This document shows positions 55,982 to 63,884 of a stretch of 64,000 bases of DNA, piece after piece (positions within the stretch are counted from its first letter, which is position 1; every line of letters starts with the position of its first letter). Under the pieces are notes generated by a model. That model was given only the letters and a program-made list of their open reading frames with translations. It searched no databases and was not told the origin of the DNA. Source of the stretch: Tenacibaculum adriaticum (lineage in GTDB: Bacteria; Bacteroidota; Bacteroidia; Flavobacteriales; Flavobacteriaceae); assembly GCF_008124875.1 (NCBI RefSeq), contig NZ_VNIA01000004.1, positions 238,805 through 302,804 of the forward strand. The letters run 5' to 3'. The translations under genes and the position numbers were made by a program.

Positions 55982-56536
55982 ATGTCAAATTATCATATAA
56001 TTCCACAGTCTATAAAAAGAGAAGTAAAGTTAGCATTTAAATACTTTCCGCAATTAGAGGAGACTAAAATTACTTTTAAATTCAAAAGAAACATTAAAAA
56101 ATCTACAATGCAGGCTCAGCCTACTTTTAAGAGTTTCTTTACTAGTCGAAAAAACAGAAGCTACGTAGTATTAATTAGTAAAAAATTTAAAATTTCTGAT
56201 AAAGAATTTTTAACAAAAAATATTCCTCCAGATATTTTAATTGGTTGGATTGGACACGAGTTAGGGCATATTATGGATTATCAAAATCGTAGTAAAATGA
56301 ACTTAATTTGGTTCGGGATTAAATATTTGTTATCCGACTCTCATATTGTAAAAGCAGAGCGAGCAGCAGATAGTTTTGCTGTATCTCATAGAATGGAAGA
56401 CTATATCTTAAAAACAAAAGATTTTATTTTAAATAATGCAAAAATTTCTGAATTGTATAAAAAAAGAATTAAAAGATATTATTTATCGCCAGAAGAAATC
56501 ATGGTTTTAGTAGAAAGCAGAAATAGGGATAATTGA
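55982..56536 (+). CDS. Putative zinc metalloprotease domain protein (184 aa)
   Basis: The protein has HELGHIMD (His92, Glu93, His96, Asp99), an extended zincin motif with an Asp as third-ligand candidate, and a downstream ERAADSF block typical of Glu-zincin/M48-like families. There is no signal peptide, and a hydrophobic stretch follows the motif. The substrate is unknown. It is seven bases upstream of the FAD-binding protein gene, so the two are co-transcribed. Confidence 0.78.
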   Translation: MSNYHIIPQSIKREVKLAFKYFPQLEETKITFKFKRNIKKSTMQAQPTFKSFFTSRKNRSYVVLISKKFKISDKEFLTKNIPPDILIGWIGHELGHIMDYQNRSKMNLIWFGIKYLLSDSHIVKAERAADSFAVSHRMEDYILKTKDFILNNAKISELYKKRIKRYYLSPEEIMVLVESRNRDN

Positions 56537-56543
56537 TCTGATA

Positions 56544-58271
56544 ATGAAAAAGATAGCAATTGTAGGATTTGGGCCGAGAGGTTTAAGCGCTTTAGAAAAT
56601 TTATTTATAGAAGTATCTCTCCGAAAGTTACAGACTAAATTTCATGTTACACTTTTTGAACATACTAATCAATTGGGTTCAGGAAAAGTTTGGGATATAA
56701 AGCAATCAGGAGTCAATTGGGTGAATATTTCTGAAAGAGCTTTAAAAGAATTGGAAGGGAGACAAGAAATAATAATATATAATATGAAAATACCTTCCTT
56801 TCCTTCTTATACAGAATGGTTACCAAATAAAGACAAAAATTTAAAAAATACTGAAGCAGATAGGTTTCCTCCAAGAAAAAAGATGGGGGAATATTTATCA
56901 GAGAGAAGCGAATCTATTGTTGAAGTTTTAGAAAAAAATAAATTTGTAACTGTAATTAACACTCTTATTTCAAATGCAGACTTTCATAATAATAATTTAG
57001 TTTTAAAAGATTTGTACGGTAATTCTTTTACGTTTGATGAAGTGTTACTCACAATTGGTCATCAACCTACTAAAATTGATGAAGATATTGTAAAATATCA
57101 AATTGAATCAAATAATAATTTTTTTTGTTTTCCAGAGCCATACCCTTTAGATGATATTATAAAGTCGAAGGAAATAGAAAAAGGAAAAAATATTGCAATC
57201 AGAGGTTTTGGTTTGGCAATGATAGATGTTGTTAGAGCATTAACAATCGAAAAAGAAGGAGTCTTTAAAATTGAAAACAAGACTAATTTTGAGTCAAGAT
57301 TTATTAAAAGTGATTCTGTTCCAAAACAAATTATTCCTTATTCTTTAGATGGTTTACCAATGGCACCAAAACCGTTGAATGCTAAGTTAGATAGTGTTTT
57401 TAAAATCTCTGAAAAACAAGCTAAGCTTTTTGAAAAAGAAATAAAAAAAGTAGCAAGAGGAGTAAACAAAGCTAAAGGTAATTTATTTCTGAAACGGATT
57501 ATGGCAAAAATAAGTGCAGAAATTTTTATTAATCTAGAAAATAATATTTTATCAAAAGAACTTAGTAAAGAAGAAGTAGACAAAATTATTATTAGTTGGT
57601 TGTCTGATATTGATTTTAAACATGAATTAATTCAAGATATCGATTGTAGGACAGATGTGTTAATTGAGTCTTTTGTGAAAATGGCTTGTGGTGAACGCTC
57701 AATTTCTTTAGATTATTGTGTCGGACAGGTTTGGCGACATTGCCAACGAATATTATACAGCGAATTTTCACATGCCCAAGTTTCAGAAGAAATAATAGCA
57801 TCTGTAATTGAATTAGATGAACAAATGAAACGATATTCTTACGGACCTCCAGTAGAAAGCATGCAACAACTTCTATCTTTATTAAAGGCGAATATTTTAA
57901 ATTTAGATTATTGCAATAATCCAAAGATAACTGTATCTAAGAATGGATTAATGTTTAAGAATAAAGAGGAAAAAATTAAAGTTGATGTAATTATAAACAG
58001 TGTTTTGAGTCCGCCAAAATTGATGGAAGTTACTTCACCAATCATACAAAATTTATTGAGGAATGACCTTATAAAACCAATTCACTCCGAGTTAGGAATC
58101 CACACTAGAGAAGATGCAACTATTGTCAGCGCAGATAAAGAAAATAATATTCCGTTATCAGTTTTAGGAAGGTTATCTAAAGGAAGTGTTATTGGTGTTG
58201 ATGCAATTCTTGAATGTTTTGGTTCACGAATTAAAGATTGGGCAACAGGTGCAGTTAATAGAATGAACTAA
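56544..58271 (+). CDS. FAD/NAD(P)-binding protein, NAD_binding_9 type
   Basis: The 575-residue flavoprotein begins MKKIAIVGFGPRGLSALENL with a Rossmann loop GFGPRG (8-13), then FEHTNQLGSGKVW and a LLTIGHQP block before a second nucleotide region (NIAIRGFGLAMIDVV, about 215-230). This is the layout of the NAD_binding_9/HI0933-like proteins, some of which act as amine or hydroxylating oxidases in natural-product pathways. The C-terminal half is helical and less conserved. Pairing with a zincin is unusual. The substrate is unknown. Confidence 0.85.
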   Translation: MKKIAIVGFGPRGLSALENLFIEVSLRKLQTKFHVTLFEHTNQLGSGKVWDIKQSGVNWVNISERALKELEGRQEIIIYNMKIPSFPSYTEWLPNKDKNLKNTEADRFPPRKKMGEYLSERSESIVEVLEKNKFVTVINTLISNADFHNNNLVLKDLYGNSFTFDEVLLTIGHQPTKIDEDIVKYQIESNNNFFCFPEPYPLDDIIKSKEIEKGKNIAIRGFGLAMIDVVRALTIEKEGVFKIENKTNFESRFIKSDSVPKQIIPYSLDGLPMAPKPLNAKLDSVFKISEKQAKLFEKEIKKVARGVNKAKGNLFLKRIMAKISAEIFINLENNILSKELSKEEVDKIIISWLSDIDFKHELIQDIDCRTDVLIESFVKMACGERSISLDYCVGQVWRHCQRILYSEFSHAQVSEEIIASVIELDEQMKRYSYGPPVESMQQLLSLLKANILNLDYCNNPKITVSKNGLMFKNKEEKIKVDVIINSVLSPPKLMEVTSPIIQNLLRNDLIKPIHSELGIHTREDATIVSADKENNIPLSVLGRLSKGSVIGVDAILECFGSRIKDWATGAVNRMN

Positions 58272-58305
58272 TAAAATTAAGTTATAGACAGTATAATCTA
58301 CAGAT

Positions 58306-58334
58306 AAAAAAACTGGTGATATCACCAGTTTTCT
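58306..58334. terminator. Bidirectional terminator between the FAD protein and ferritin-like genes
   Basis: A perfect palindrome AAAACTGGTGAT/ATCACCAGTTTT (58309-58332) lies between convergent stop codons. Confidence 0.88.
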
Positions 58335-58355
58335 GATAAATATGATTTATCTCTA

Positions 58356-58841
58356 TTAACTTTTTGCTTTTTCATTAATTCTACTTTTGGCAATTTTATC
58401 TAAAAGGCCATCAGCATCATATTCCTGATTTAATATTTCTTGTAATTTTGTAGCGATGGATTTATGTCCTAATTCTTTAGCATAACGAACGGCTGTTCCG
58501 TAACCAGAAATTTCATAATGTTCTATTCGTTGTGCACAGGCAATTAAACCAGCATCTTTAACGTCAGAAACAGCATCTTCTTTAATCATGCCATCACATT
58601 CTTCAATTAAACCCTCCATAGCCTTACATTTTGTACTTGTAGGATTAATATCCAACTCATCACAAATAGCATGTACAGTTTCAAATTGTTTTTTTGTCTC
58701 TTCTAAATGATCAGTAAAAGCTTTTTGTAATTTTTTATCAGTCGCTGTTTTAACCATTTTTGGTAATGCTTCAACAAGCTGTTTTTCTGCTGAATATAAA
58801 TCTTTCACTTCGTGTTCGAATAAATCTTGTAAAGTTTTCAT
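58356..58841 (-). CDS. DUF892 ferritin-like protein (YciE/YciF family)
   Basis: The 161-residue four-helix protein has the DUF892 start TLQDLFEHEVKDLYSAEKQLVEALPKM and Glu/His residues for a di-iron site spread over its helices (for example HLEETKKQ, AQRIEHYEISGYG). YciE/YciF proteins are stress-induced, often under general stress or osmotic control. It is a single gene; TAATTTTG on the minus strand 31 bases upstream of the ATG could be its -7 element. Confidence 0.92.
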   Translation of the reverse strand: MKTLQDLFEHEVKDLYSAEKQLVEALPKMVKTATDKKLQKAFTDHLEETKKQFETVHAICDELDINPTSTKCKAMEGLIEECDGMIKEDAVSDVKDAGLIACAQRIEHYEISGYGTAVRYAKELGHKSIATKLQEILNQEYDADGLLDKIAKSRINEKAKS

Positions 58842-58976
58842 GTTCTATATTTTTTTTGATTAATTATTTTTATTCAAAATTAAAGTAGTTATATAATTAT
58901 TCTTTGCTCATATAATAGAATCTTTAACTCGATTAAAATTTATGTTAAAAGCTTTAAATCAATAAAATAGAAAATG

Positions 58977-60509
58977 TTAGAAGTTATTGTTTTTTGCATA
59001 TTCTTCCCATTCTCTAAATTTTTTTTCTTTCATAACACGTGCCATTTTTACTTGCCCTCCTTTTTTCTTATTTTTTCCACTCCAGTTGTAAAAAATGTCA
59101 GGAGAAATTACAGATACTTTAACGCCTTTTAAAGCTTTGCTTCTTGCTACTTTATAATTCTTGTTAGCTTCTTTTAGAAATAGGTCAAGTTCATTAGCAA
59201 CCTCTTCATTATTGATGTCTTGAAGTTCAGAGCCTAAATACCAACAATGGTAAAATTCGCGATCTTCTAATCTTTTAGCACAAATTGTATATTCTGGGAT
59301 TGTGGTTTTAAACTTTTTTTCCAAATGTTTCATTGCATCATCCATTTTGTTTACAGAAAGTTGTGACCCAACGGTGTTTAAAAAGAATTTTGTTCTACCA
59401 GTAATTTTTATTTCTGCTTTTTCTACATCAGTAAATCTTATTGTATCACCAATCAAATACCGCCAAGCTCCACTTACCGTACTTATAATTAGAATATAAT
59501 CTTGGTTTGGTTTTACATTTTGTAGGCTTAATGAAGGAGCTCTTTTCTTTAAAGAGCCATCTTCTTTTATATAATCCGGATGAAAAGGCACAAATTCAAA
59601 ATAAATCCCATGATTTGTATTTAATTGCATTGCATCTGTTTCTGGACGAACTTGTGTTGCTATATATCCTTCTGAGGCTAAATAAGTGTCAATAACGGTA
59701 ACAGGTTTTCCCATTAAAGCATTAAAACTTTTTTCATAAGAACCAAATGCAACTCCACCAGATGTATAGACTTGTAAATTTGGCCAGATTTCATGAATGT
59801 TTTCTAAATTATGGTGTTCAATAACTTTTTGAAGCATTAATTCTATCCAAGCGGGAATTCCACTTAATGCACCAATATCCCAGTTCTTAGCATTTTTTGC
59901 AATATGCTCTATACGCTCATCCCAATCATCAATTTTTGCGATATCCTCTCCAGGCTTATAATAACCTTTAAACCAAAACGGAATATTACTTGCGCTAATT
60001 CCGCTGATTTCACCTTCTAAATGATTATTTCTTTCTTTTAAATCTGTAGAGCTTCCCAACATCATAATTTCTTTTTCAAAAAAATCTGCAGGTAAATCAA
60101 AATGGCTTAAAGCTGAAACCTGTTTGATTCCAGATTGTCTAATTGCTTCAATCATATCATCTGTAACGGGAATTCTTTTACTAGATTTCCCTGTAGTTCC
60201 TGAGCTTAATGCAAAATAAGATGGATTTTCTGGCCATGTAACATTTTCTTCTCCTTGATGTAGTTTGTTCCACCATTTTTTATTGATGGAATTATAATCA
60301 AAATAAGGAACTAGGTCAGCAAAGGATTCTTGAATGTCATCGGATAATAAAATCGCATCAAAATGATATTTTTTTCCGAATTGTGTATTTTTTGCTTTTT
60401 CTAAAAGGTTTTTAAGTACTTTTTCTTGTGCTTCTATATGATTTGTTTCTGATGAAAGAGTATCTTTTAGATTGATAAAACCTTTAATAATATTTCCAAG
60501 TATAGCCAT
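58977..60509 (-). CDS. GH3 auxin-responsive promoter family protein
   Basis: The 510-residue protein is of the GH3 fold (ANL-like acyl-adenylating/amide-forming enzymes of plants). Blocks seen: SSGTTGKSSKRIPVT (phosphate loop, with the SSGTT motif), YTSGGVAFGSYE and WRYLIGDTIRFT. Plant members join amino acids to jasmonate or auxin; the bacterial substrate is unknown. It stands alone with 270 bases upstream shared with the ABC-F gene. Confidence 0.92.
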   Translation of the reverse strand: MAILGNIIKGFINLKDTLSSETNHIEAQEKVLKNLLEKAKNTQFGKKYHFDAILLSDDIQESFADLVPYFDYNSINKKWWNKLHQGEENVTWPENPSYFALSSGTTGKSSKRIPVTDDMIEAIRQSGIKQVSALSHFDLPADFFEKEIMMLGSSTDLKERNNHLEGEISGISASNIPFWFKGYYKPGEDIAKIDDWDERIEHIAKNAKNWDIGALSGIPAWIELMLQKVIEHHNLENIHEIWPNLQVYTSGGVAFGSYEKSFNALMGKPVTVIDTYLASEGYIATQVRPETDAMQLNTNHGIYFEFVPFHPDYIKEDGSLKKRAPSLSLQNVKPNQDYILIISTVSGAWRYLIGDTIRFTDVEKAEIKITGRTKFFLNTVGSQLSVNKMDDAMKHLEKKFKTTIPEYTICAKRLEDREFYHCWYLGSELQDINNEEVANELDLFLKEANKNYKVARSKALKGVKVSVISPDIFYNWSGKNKKKGGQVKMARVMKEKKFREWEEYAKNNNF

Positions 60510-60752
60510 TTTGTTTAAATTTTATTCAAATGTCGGATTTTACAAAAATAAATTTTAACTCAAATCATTAAAAGGTTGATCCAATTGCTATTTGGCTTCA
60601 TACGGTTTATGTAACAATTAAAATTATAACCAAAAGTGTTAAAGCTTTATGTGTTTTAATTATAGTTATTACGATAATAAAAAAATATTTAATTATGAAT
60701 GAACAAGAGAGAAACAAACTAATTTTTTAATTAAAACAACTTACACTTTTCC

Positions 60753-60760
60753 TACTTTTG
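60753..60760 (+). promoter_or_regulatory. Perfect -7 element of the ABC-F gene
   Basis: TACTTTTG fits TAnnTTTG and lies 19 bases before the ATG at 60780. The -33 region has only TTA-type sequence. Confidence 0.5.
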
Positions 60761-60779
60761 CAGCTTTAAAAATTAGTAC

Positions 60780-62417
60780 ATGATTTCAGTTGATAATTTA
60801 GCTGTAGAGTTTAGTGGTTCTACTTTATTTAGTGATGTAAACTTTGTAATTAATCCTACCGACAAAATTGCTTTAATGGGTAAAAACGGAGCAGGAAAAT
60901 CTACAATGATGAAAATTGTAGCAGGAGAGCAAAAAGCGACAAGAGGAGGTGTTCGTGCACCCAAAGATGCTGTTATTGCGTATTTACCTCAGCATTTATT
61001 AACAGATGATGACTGTACAGTTTTTGAAGAAACAGCTAAAGCATTTAAGCATGTATTTGTAATGCGCGATGAAATGGAGCTTTTAAATAAAGAATTAGAA
61101 ACACGTACCGATTACGAAAGTGATTCGTACATGAAAATTATTGAAAGGGTTTCTGATTTAGGTGAAAAATACTACGCTTTAGAGGATGTAAATTACGATG
61201 CTGAGGTTGAAAAAGCCTTGAAAGGATTGGGTTTTAAACAAGAAGATTTTAATCGTCAAACCAATGAGTTTAGTGGTGGTTGGCGTATGCGAATTGAATT
61301 GGCAAAGATTTTATTACAAAAACCTGATTTAATTTTATTAGATGAGCCAACAAACCATATAGACATTGAATCGGTTATTTGGTTGGAGGATTTTTTAGTA
61401 AATAAAGCCAATGCAGTAATGGTTATTTCGCACGATAAAGCGTTTATCGATAATATTACCAATCGTACTATCGAAGTAACTATGGGGCGTATTTACGATT
61501 ACAAGGCTAATTATTCTCACTACTTACAATTAAGAGAAGAAAGAAGATCTCATCAAATAAAAGCATACCAAGAGCAACAAAAATTTATAGCTGATAACAA
61601 AGCGTTTATTGAGCGATTTAAAGGAACGTATTCTAAGACAAATCAAGTATCTTCGAGAGAACGAATGCTCGAAAAACTAGAAATTATTGAGATTGATGAA
61701 ATAGATAATTCAGCATTAAAGTTGCGTTTTCCGCCAGCACCACGTTCGGGAGATTATCCTGTAACGGTTAAAGATGTTTCTAAGAGGTATGGAGATACTG
61801 TAGTTTTTAAAGAGGCAAATATGTCGATTGCAAGAGGTGAAAAAGTATGTTTTGTAGGACGAAATGGGGAAGGGAAATCAACAATGATTAAAGCTATTTT
61901 AGATGAAATTGAGGTAGAAGGAACTTGTCAGTTGGGACATAATGTTAAAGTAGGTTATTTTGCACAAAACCAAGCTTCTTTATTAGACAACGAACTCACT
62001 ATTTTTCAAACGGTAGATGAGGCTGCCGAAGGAGAAGTACGTACACAGATTAAAAATATTTTGGGTCGTTTTATGTTTAGTGGCGACGATTTAGATAAAA
62101 AAGTTGGTGTTTTATCTGGAGGAGAAAAAACAAGATTAGCTATGGTTAAATTGTTGCTAGAGCCTGTTAATCTGTTAATTTTAGATGAGCCTACCAACCA
62201 CTTAGATTTAAAATCGAAAGATGTGTTAAAAGAAGCGTTGTTGGCATTTGATGGGACGTTAATTTTAGTATCACACGATCGTGCTTTTTTAGAAGGATTA
62301 TCTCAAAAAGTATTTGAATTTAAAGACCAGCGTGTTATTGAACATTTTGAAACCATAGATGCGTTTTTAGAACGAAATAGAATTCAAAGTATAGAAGCTA
62401 TAAATTTGATGAAGTAA
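60780..62417 (+). CDS. ABC-F family ATPase (YbiT-like)
   Basis: The 545-residue protein has two ABC ATPase domains and no membrane part. Walker A is GKNGAGKS in the first and GRNGEGKS in the second. Signatures are FSGGWRMR and LSGGEKTR, and Walker B DEPTNHIDI and DEPTNHLDL. The linker holds the charged P-site-tRNA interaction motif region (about 240-320). ABC-F proteins act on stalled ribosomes. No drug-resistance type linker can be called from sequence. A terminator follows. Confidence 0.93.
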   Translation: MISVDNLAVEFSGSTLFSDVNFVINPTDKIALMGKNGAGKSTMMKIVAGEQKATRGGVRAPKDAVIAYLPQHLLTDDDCTVFEETAKAFKHVFVMRDEMELLNKELETRTDYESDSYMKIIERVSDLGEKYYALEDVNYDAEVEKALKGLGFKQEDFNRQTNEFSGGWRMRIELAKILLQKPDLILLDEPTNHIDIESVIWLEDFLVNKANAVMVISHDKAFIDNITNRTIEVTMGRIYDYKANYSHYLQLREERRSHQIKAYQEQQKFIADNKAFIERFKGTYSKTNQVSSRERMLEKLEIIEIDEIDNSALKLRFPPAPRSGDYPVTVKDVSKRYGDTVVFKEANMSIARGEKVCFVGRNGEGKSTMIKAILDEIEVEGTCQLGHNVKVGYFAQNQASLLDNELTIFQTVDEAAEGEVRTQIKNILGRFMFSGDDLDKKVGVLSGGEKTRLAMVKLLLEPVNLLILDEPTNHLDLKSKDVLKEALLAFDGTLILVSHDRAFLEGLSQKVFEFKDQRVIEHFETIDAFLERNRIQSIEAINLMK

Positions 62418-62434
62418 ATATTCGAATATTATAT

Positions 62435-62469
62435 AAAAAAAACCGAGTAAGGAGTTGCTCGGTTTTTTT
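62435..62469 (+). terminator. Terminator after the ABC-F gene
   Basis: AAAAAAAACCGAG (62435-62447) pairs with CTCGGTTTTTTT (62458-62469), extended by wobble pairs in the loop region. Confidence 0.9.
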
Positions 62470-62634
62470 ATATAACTGTTTATACTATTTTTTTATTCTT
62501 TCTCTTAAAAAGGAATTTTAGCCTTAAACTTTTTAAGACTTCAAAATCTTTTTATTTAACTGGTTTGTGGCACATAAAAAAACAATAACTGCTATAACCG
62601 TTTCCAATTACTAAGGTTTTATCCGTTTTAATTT

Positions 62635-62732
62635 TTAAAATTTTAATTTGAAAGATTCGCTGTAGTGTCTAATTACTTTATAGTTTTTATACATAATAGT
62701 GTTAAATTATGTAGCTTTTTTAGAACGGGTCA
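62635..62732 (-). mobile_element. Relic of an IS3-family element: left end and first codons of orfA
   Basis: On the minus strand the relic starts TGACCCGTTCTAAAAAAGCT (62732 down), which looks like an IS3-family terminal repeat. The ATG at 62694 begins MYKNYKVIRHYSESFKLK, the typical start of Bacteroidota IS3 orfA. The frame then ends in a stop after 19 codons and the remainder of the element, including the other end, is missing. The relic lies 11 bases from repeat A. Confidence 0.65.
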
Positions 62733-62743
62733 ATATTGCAGGT

Positions 62744-62862
62744 AACGTGTTTGTGTATGATTAGTGGCGTGTTTAAGTAACTAATTTAGCAAATAAAAAC
62801 CGAATAGAAAATCCGCGAGGATTTTCGTAAATAGACTAGAACTAGCCATTAATTATACACTT
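62744..62862. repeat. Structured repeat copy A, left of the YdeI-CDGSH gene
   Basis: Direct repeat of 63555-63673 at an offset of 811 bases. A 50-bp core (62781-62830) is identical between copies and the 37 bases before it match at 30. The core holds a perfect 8-bp hairpin GAAAATCC-GCGA-GGATTTTC (62807-62826). The unit starts AACGTGTTTGTGTATG and ends TTATACAC, weakly inverted ends. Confidence 0.85.
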
Positions 62863-62877
62863 TGTTGTAAAACGTTT

Positions 62878-63519
62878 TTATTTTTCCAATTGTTTATGCG
62901 AACCGTCACAATTAGGCATTCGTTTTGATAATCCACAAATACAATCATTTAATCCTTTTCCGTTAAAAATTCTATCCATATTTTTTTCTATTCTAGATAT
63001 TCGAGTTTTTGATTGTTTTGATTGTGCAAAGTGTAAAAGATAACCTCTTTTTCTACCTTCAGTTAGATTATTAAAGGCACTTTCAAAGTCAGAACTTTCT
63101 TTGAATTTTGTCATTAGTTCTTCAGGAATCTCAAAGTCAGATGTTTGCTTTTTCTTTACTTCTATTCCTGCTTTTTCTACTTCAACAGCTTCAAAAATAA
63201 AGGCTTTTATCTCAGCCGTCATGTTTTCAATTTCGCTAAAATGTGTAAACCTTATTTGACGTGTTGCCTGCACGTTTTCCGTTTGCTGGATCAATATGTT
63301 ATGTGTGTCTTTCAGTAAAACACCTTTGAAAAAATTAAGTGCACAATATTCTTTAAAACCATGTATAATTAAGATATTGGACTTTTTATATGTGTAACAA
63401 GGGACACCCCATTTTAATTCTTCAGTTAAGCCGCAATCAAGAACTAAGCTTCTTAACATCTCCATTTCTTTTTGCCATTGGACGGCATTGCTTAAAAATT
63501 CATCAACCTTTGGATTCAT
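62878..63519 (-). CDS. YdeI-family protein with a C-terminal CDGSH iron-sulfur motif
   Basis: The 213-residue protein has a DUF1801 domain (about 12-115, ELKWGVPCYTYKKSNILIIHGF and CALNFFKGVLLKD), a YdeI helical region (about 150-185, AFNNLTEGRKRGYLLHFAQ) and at the end C-x-C-x2-S-x3-P-x-C-D-G-S-H (Cys193, Cys195, Cys204, His208), the 3-Cys-1-His site of a [2Fe-2S] cluster. The first two parts are common in YdeI proteins; the iron-sulfur tail is an added module. The gene is bracketed by direct repeats A and B, a sign of a mobile cassette. Confidence 0.88.
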   Translation of the reverse strand: MNPKVDEFLSNAVQWQKEMEMLRSLVLDCGLTEELKWGVPCYTYKKSNILIIHGFKEYCALNFFKGVLLKDTHNILIQQTENVQATRQIRFTHFSEIENMTAEIKAFIFEAVEVEKAGIEVKKKQTSDFEIPEELMTKFKESSDFESAFNNLTEGRKRGYLLHFAQSKQSKTRISRIEKNMDRIFNGKGLNDCICGLSKRMPNCDGSHKQLEK

Positions 63520-63554
63520 ATTTTTCTATTTCGAATCTTTCTTAAATGTTGCTC

Positions 63555-63673
63555 AACGTGTTTGTATATGGTTTGTTGCGTGGTTAAGCACCTAATTTAG
63601 CAAATAAAAACCGAATAGAAAATCCGCGAGGATTTTCGTAAGTAGGCTAGAACTAGCAATTTTTTATATACGT
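63555..63673. repeat. Structured repeat copy B, right of the YdeI-CDGSH gene
   Basis: Copy of repeat A in the same orientation, identical over 63592-63641, with the same hairpin at 63618-63637. Its end TTTATATACG matches the copy A end closely, then similarity stops where the IS110 leader begins, so the IS seems to have inserted at the repeat terminus. Confidence 0.85.
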
Positions 63674-63712
63674 CTTAAGTTAGCAATTGTTTAAATTTAG
63701 AGTTATAAATCA

Positions 63713-63869
63713 GAAAGAAAGAAGCGTAGAATAAGGTTATGATATACGTGGAAACCTAGATTTGGTCAACATTGATAATCCCTACGCTTTTACTACTTCA
63801 AATTCGTTCAGTTCTGTGAGAGTTAGATCTCGATTTTAAGTTGTTGAATTGTAGGTAGTTCTTTCTTTC
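63713..63869 (+). ncRNA. Candidate bridge RNA in the IS110 left end
   Basis: GAAAGAAAGAA (63713-63723) is complementary to TTCTTTCTTTC (63859-63869). Inside, AAGCGTAG (63722-63729) pairs with CTACGCTT (63782-63789) and encloses AGGTT/AACCT (63734-63738, 63753-63757) with a 14-base loop. A second unit is suggested by AATTC/GAATT (63801-63805, 63846-63850). Two loops in a closed domain of about 157 nt fit the bridge RNA that guides IS110 recombinases. The folding is by eye. Confidence 0.45.
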
Positions 63870-63884
63870 CAATCTTTTTTTCTT

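Larger units (their letters stand above)
62470..62877. other. 408-base gap with an IS3 relic and repeat copy A
   Basis: In order: about 80 bases of AT-rich sequence; a minus-strand frame fragment ending at 62552 (about 29 codons ending Cys-His-Lys-Pro-Val-Lys) that may be the tail of a lost gene; the IS3 relic (62635-62732); and repeat copy A (62744-62862). No intact gene. Confidence 0.75.
63520..63884. other. 365-base gap with repeat copy B and the IS110 leader
   Basis: It has 35 bases of YdeI upstream sequence, repeat B (63555-63673) and then the left non-coding end of an IS110-family element (from about 63674) with a folded-RNA candidate. Confidence 0.8.

Noticed and set aside
62552-62640. 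Minus-strand peptide tail KTDKTLVIGNGYSSYCFF... as an intact small gene
   Set aside because: The frame runs into the IS3 relic out of phase and has no start of its own. It is at most the tail of a lost gene, so it is noted in the gap entry only.
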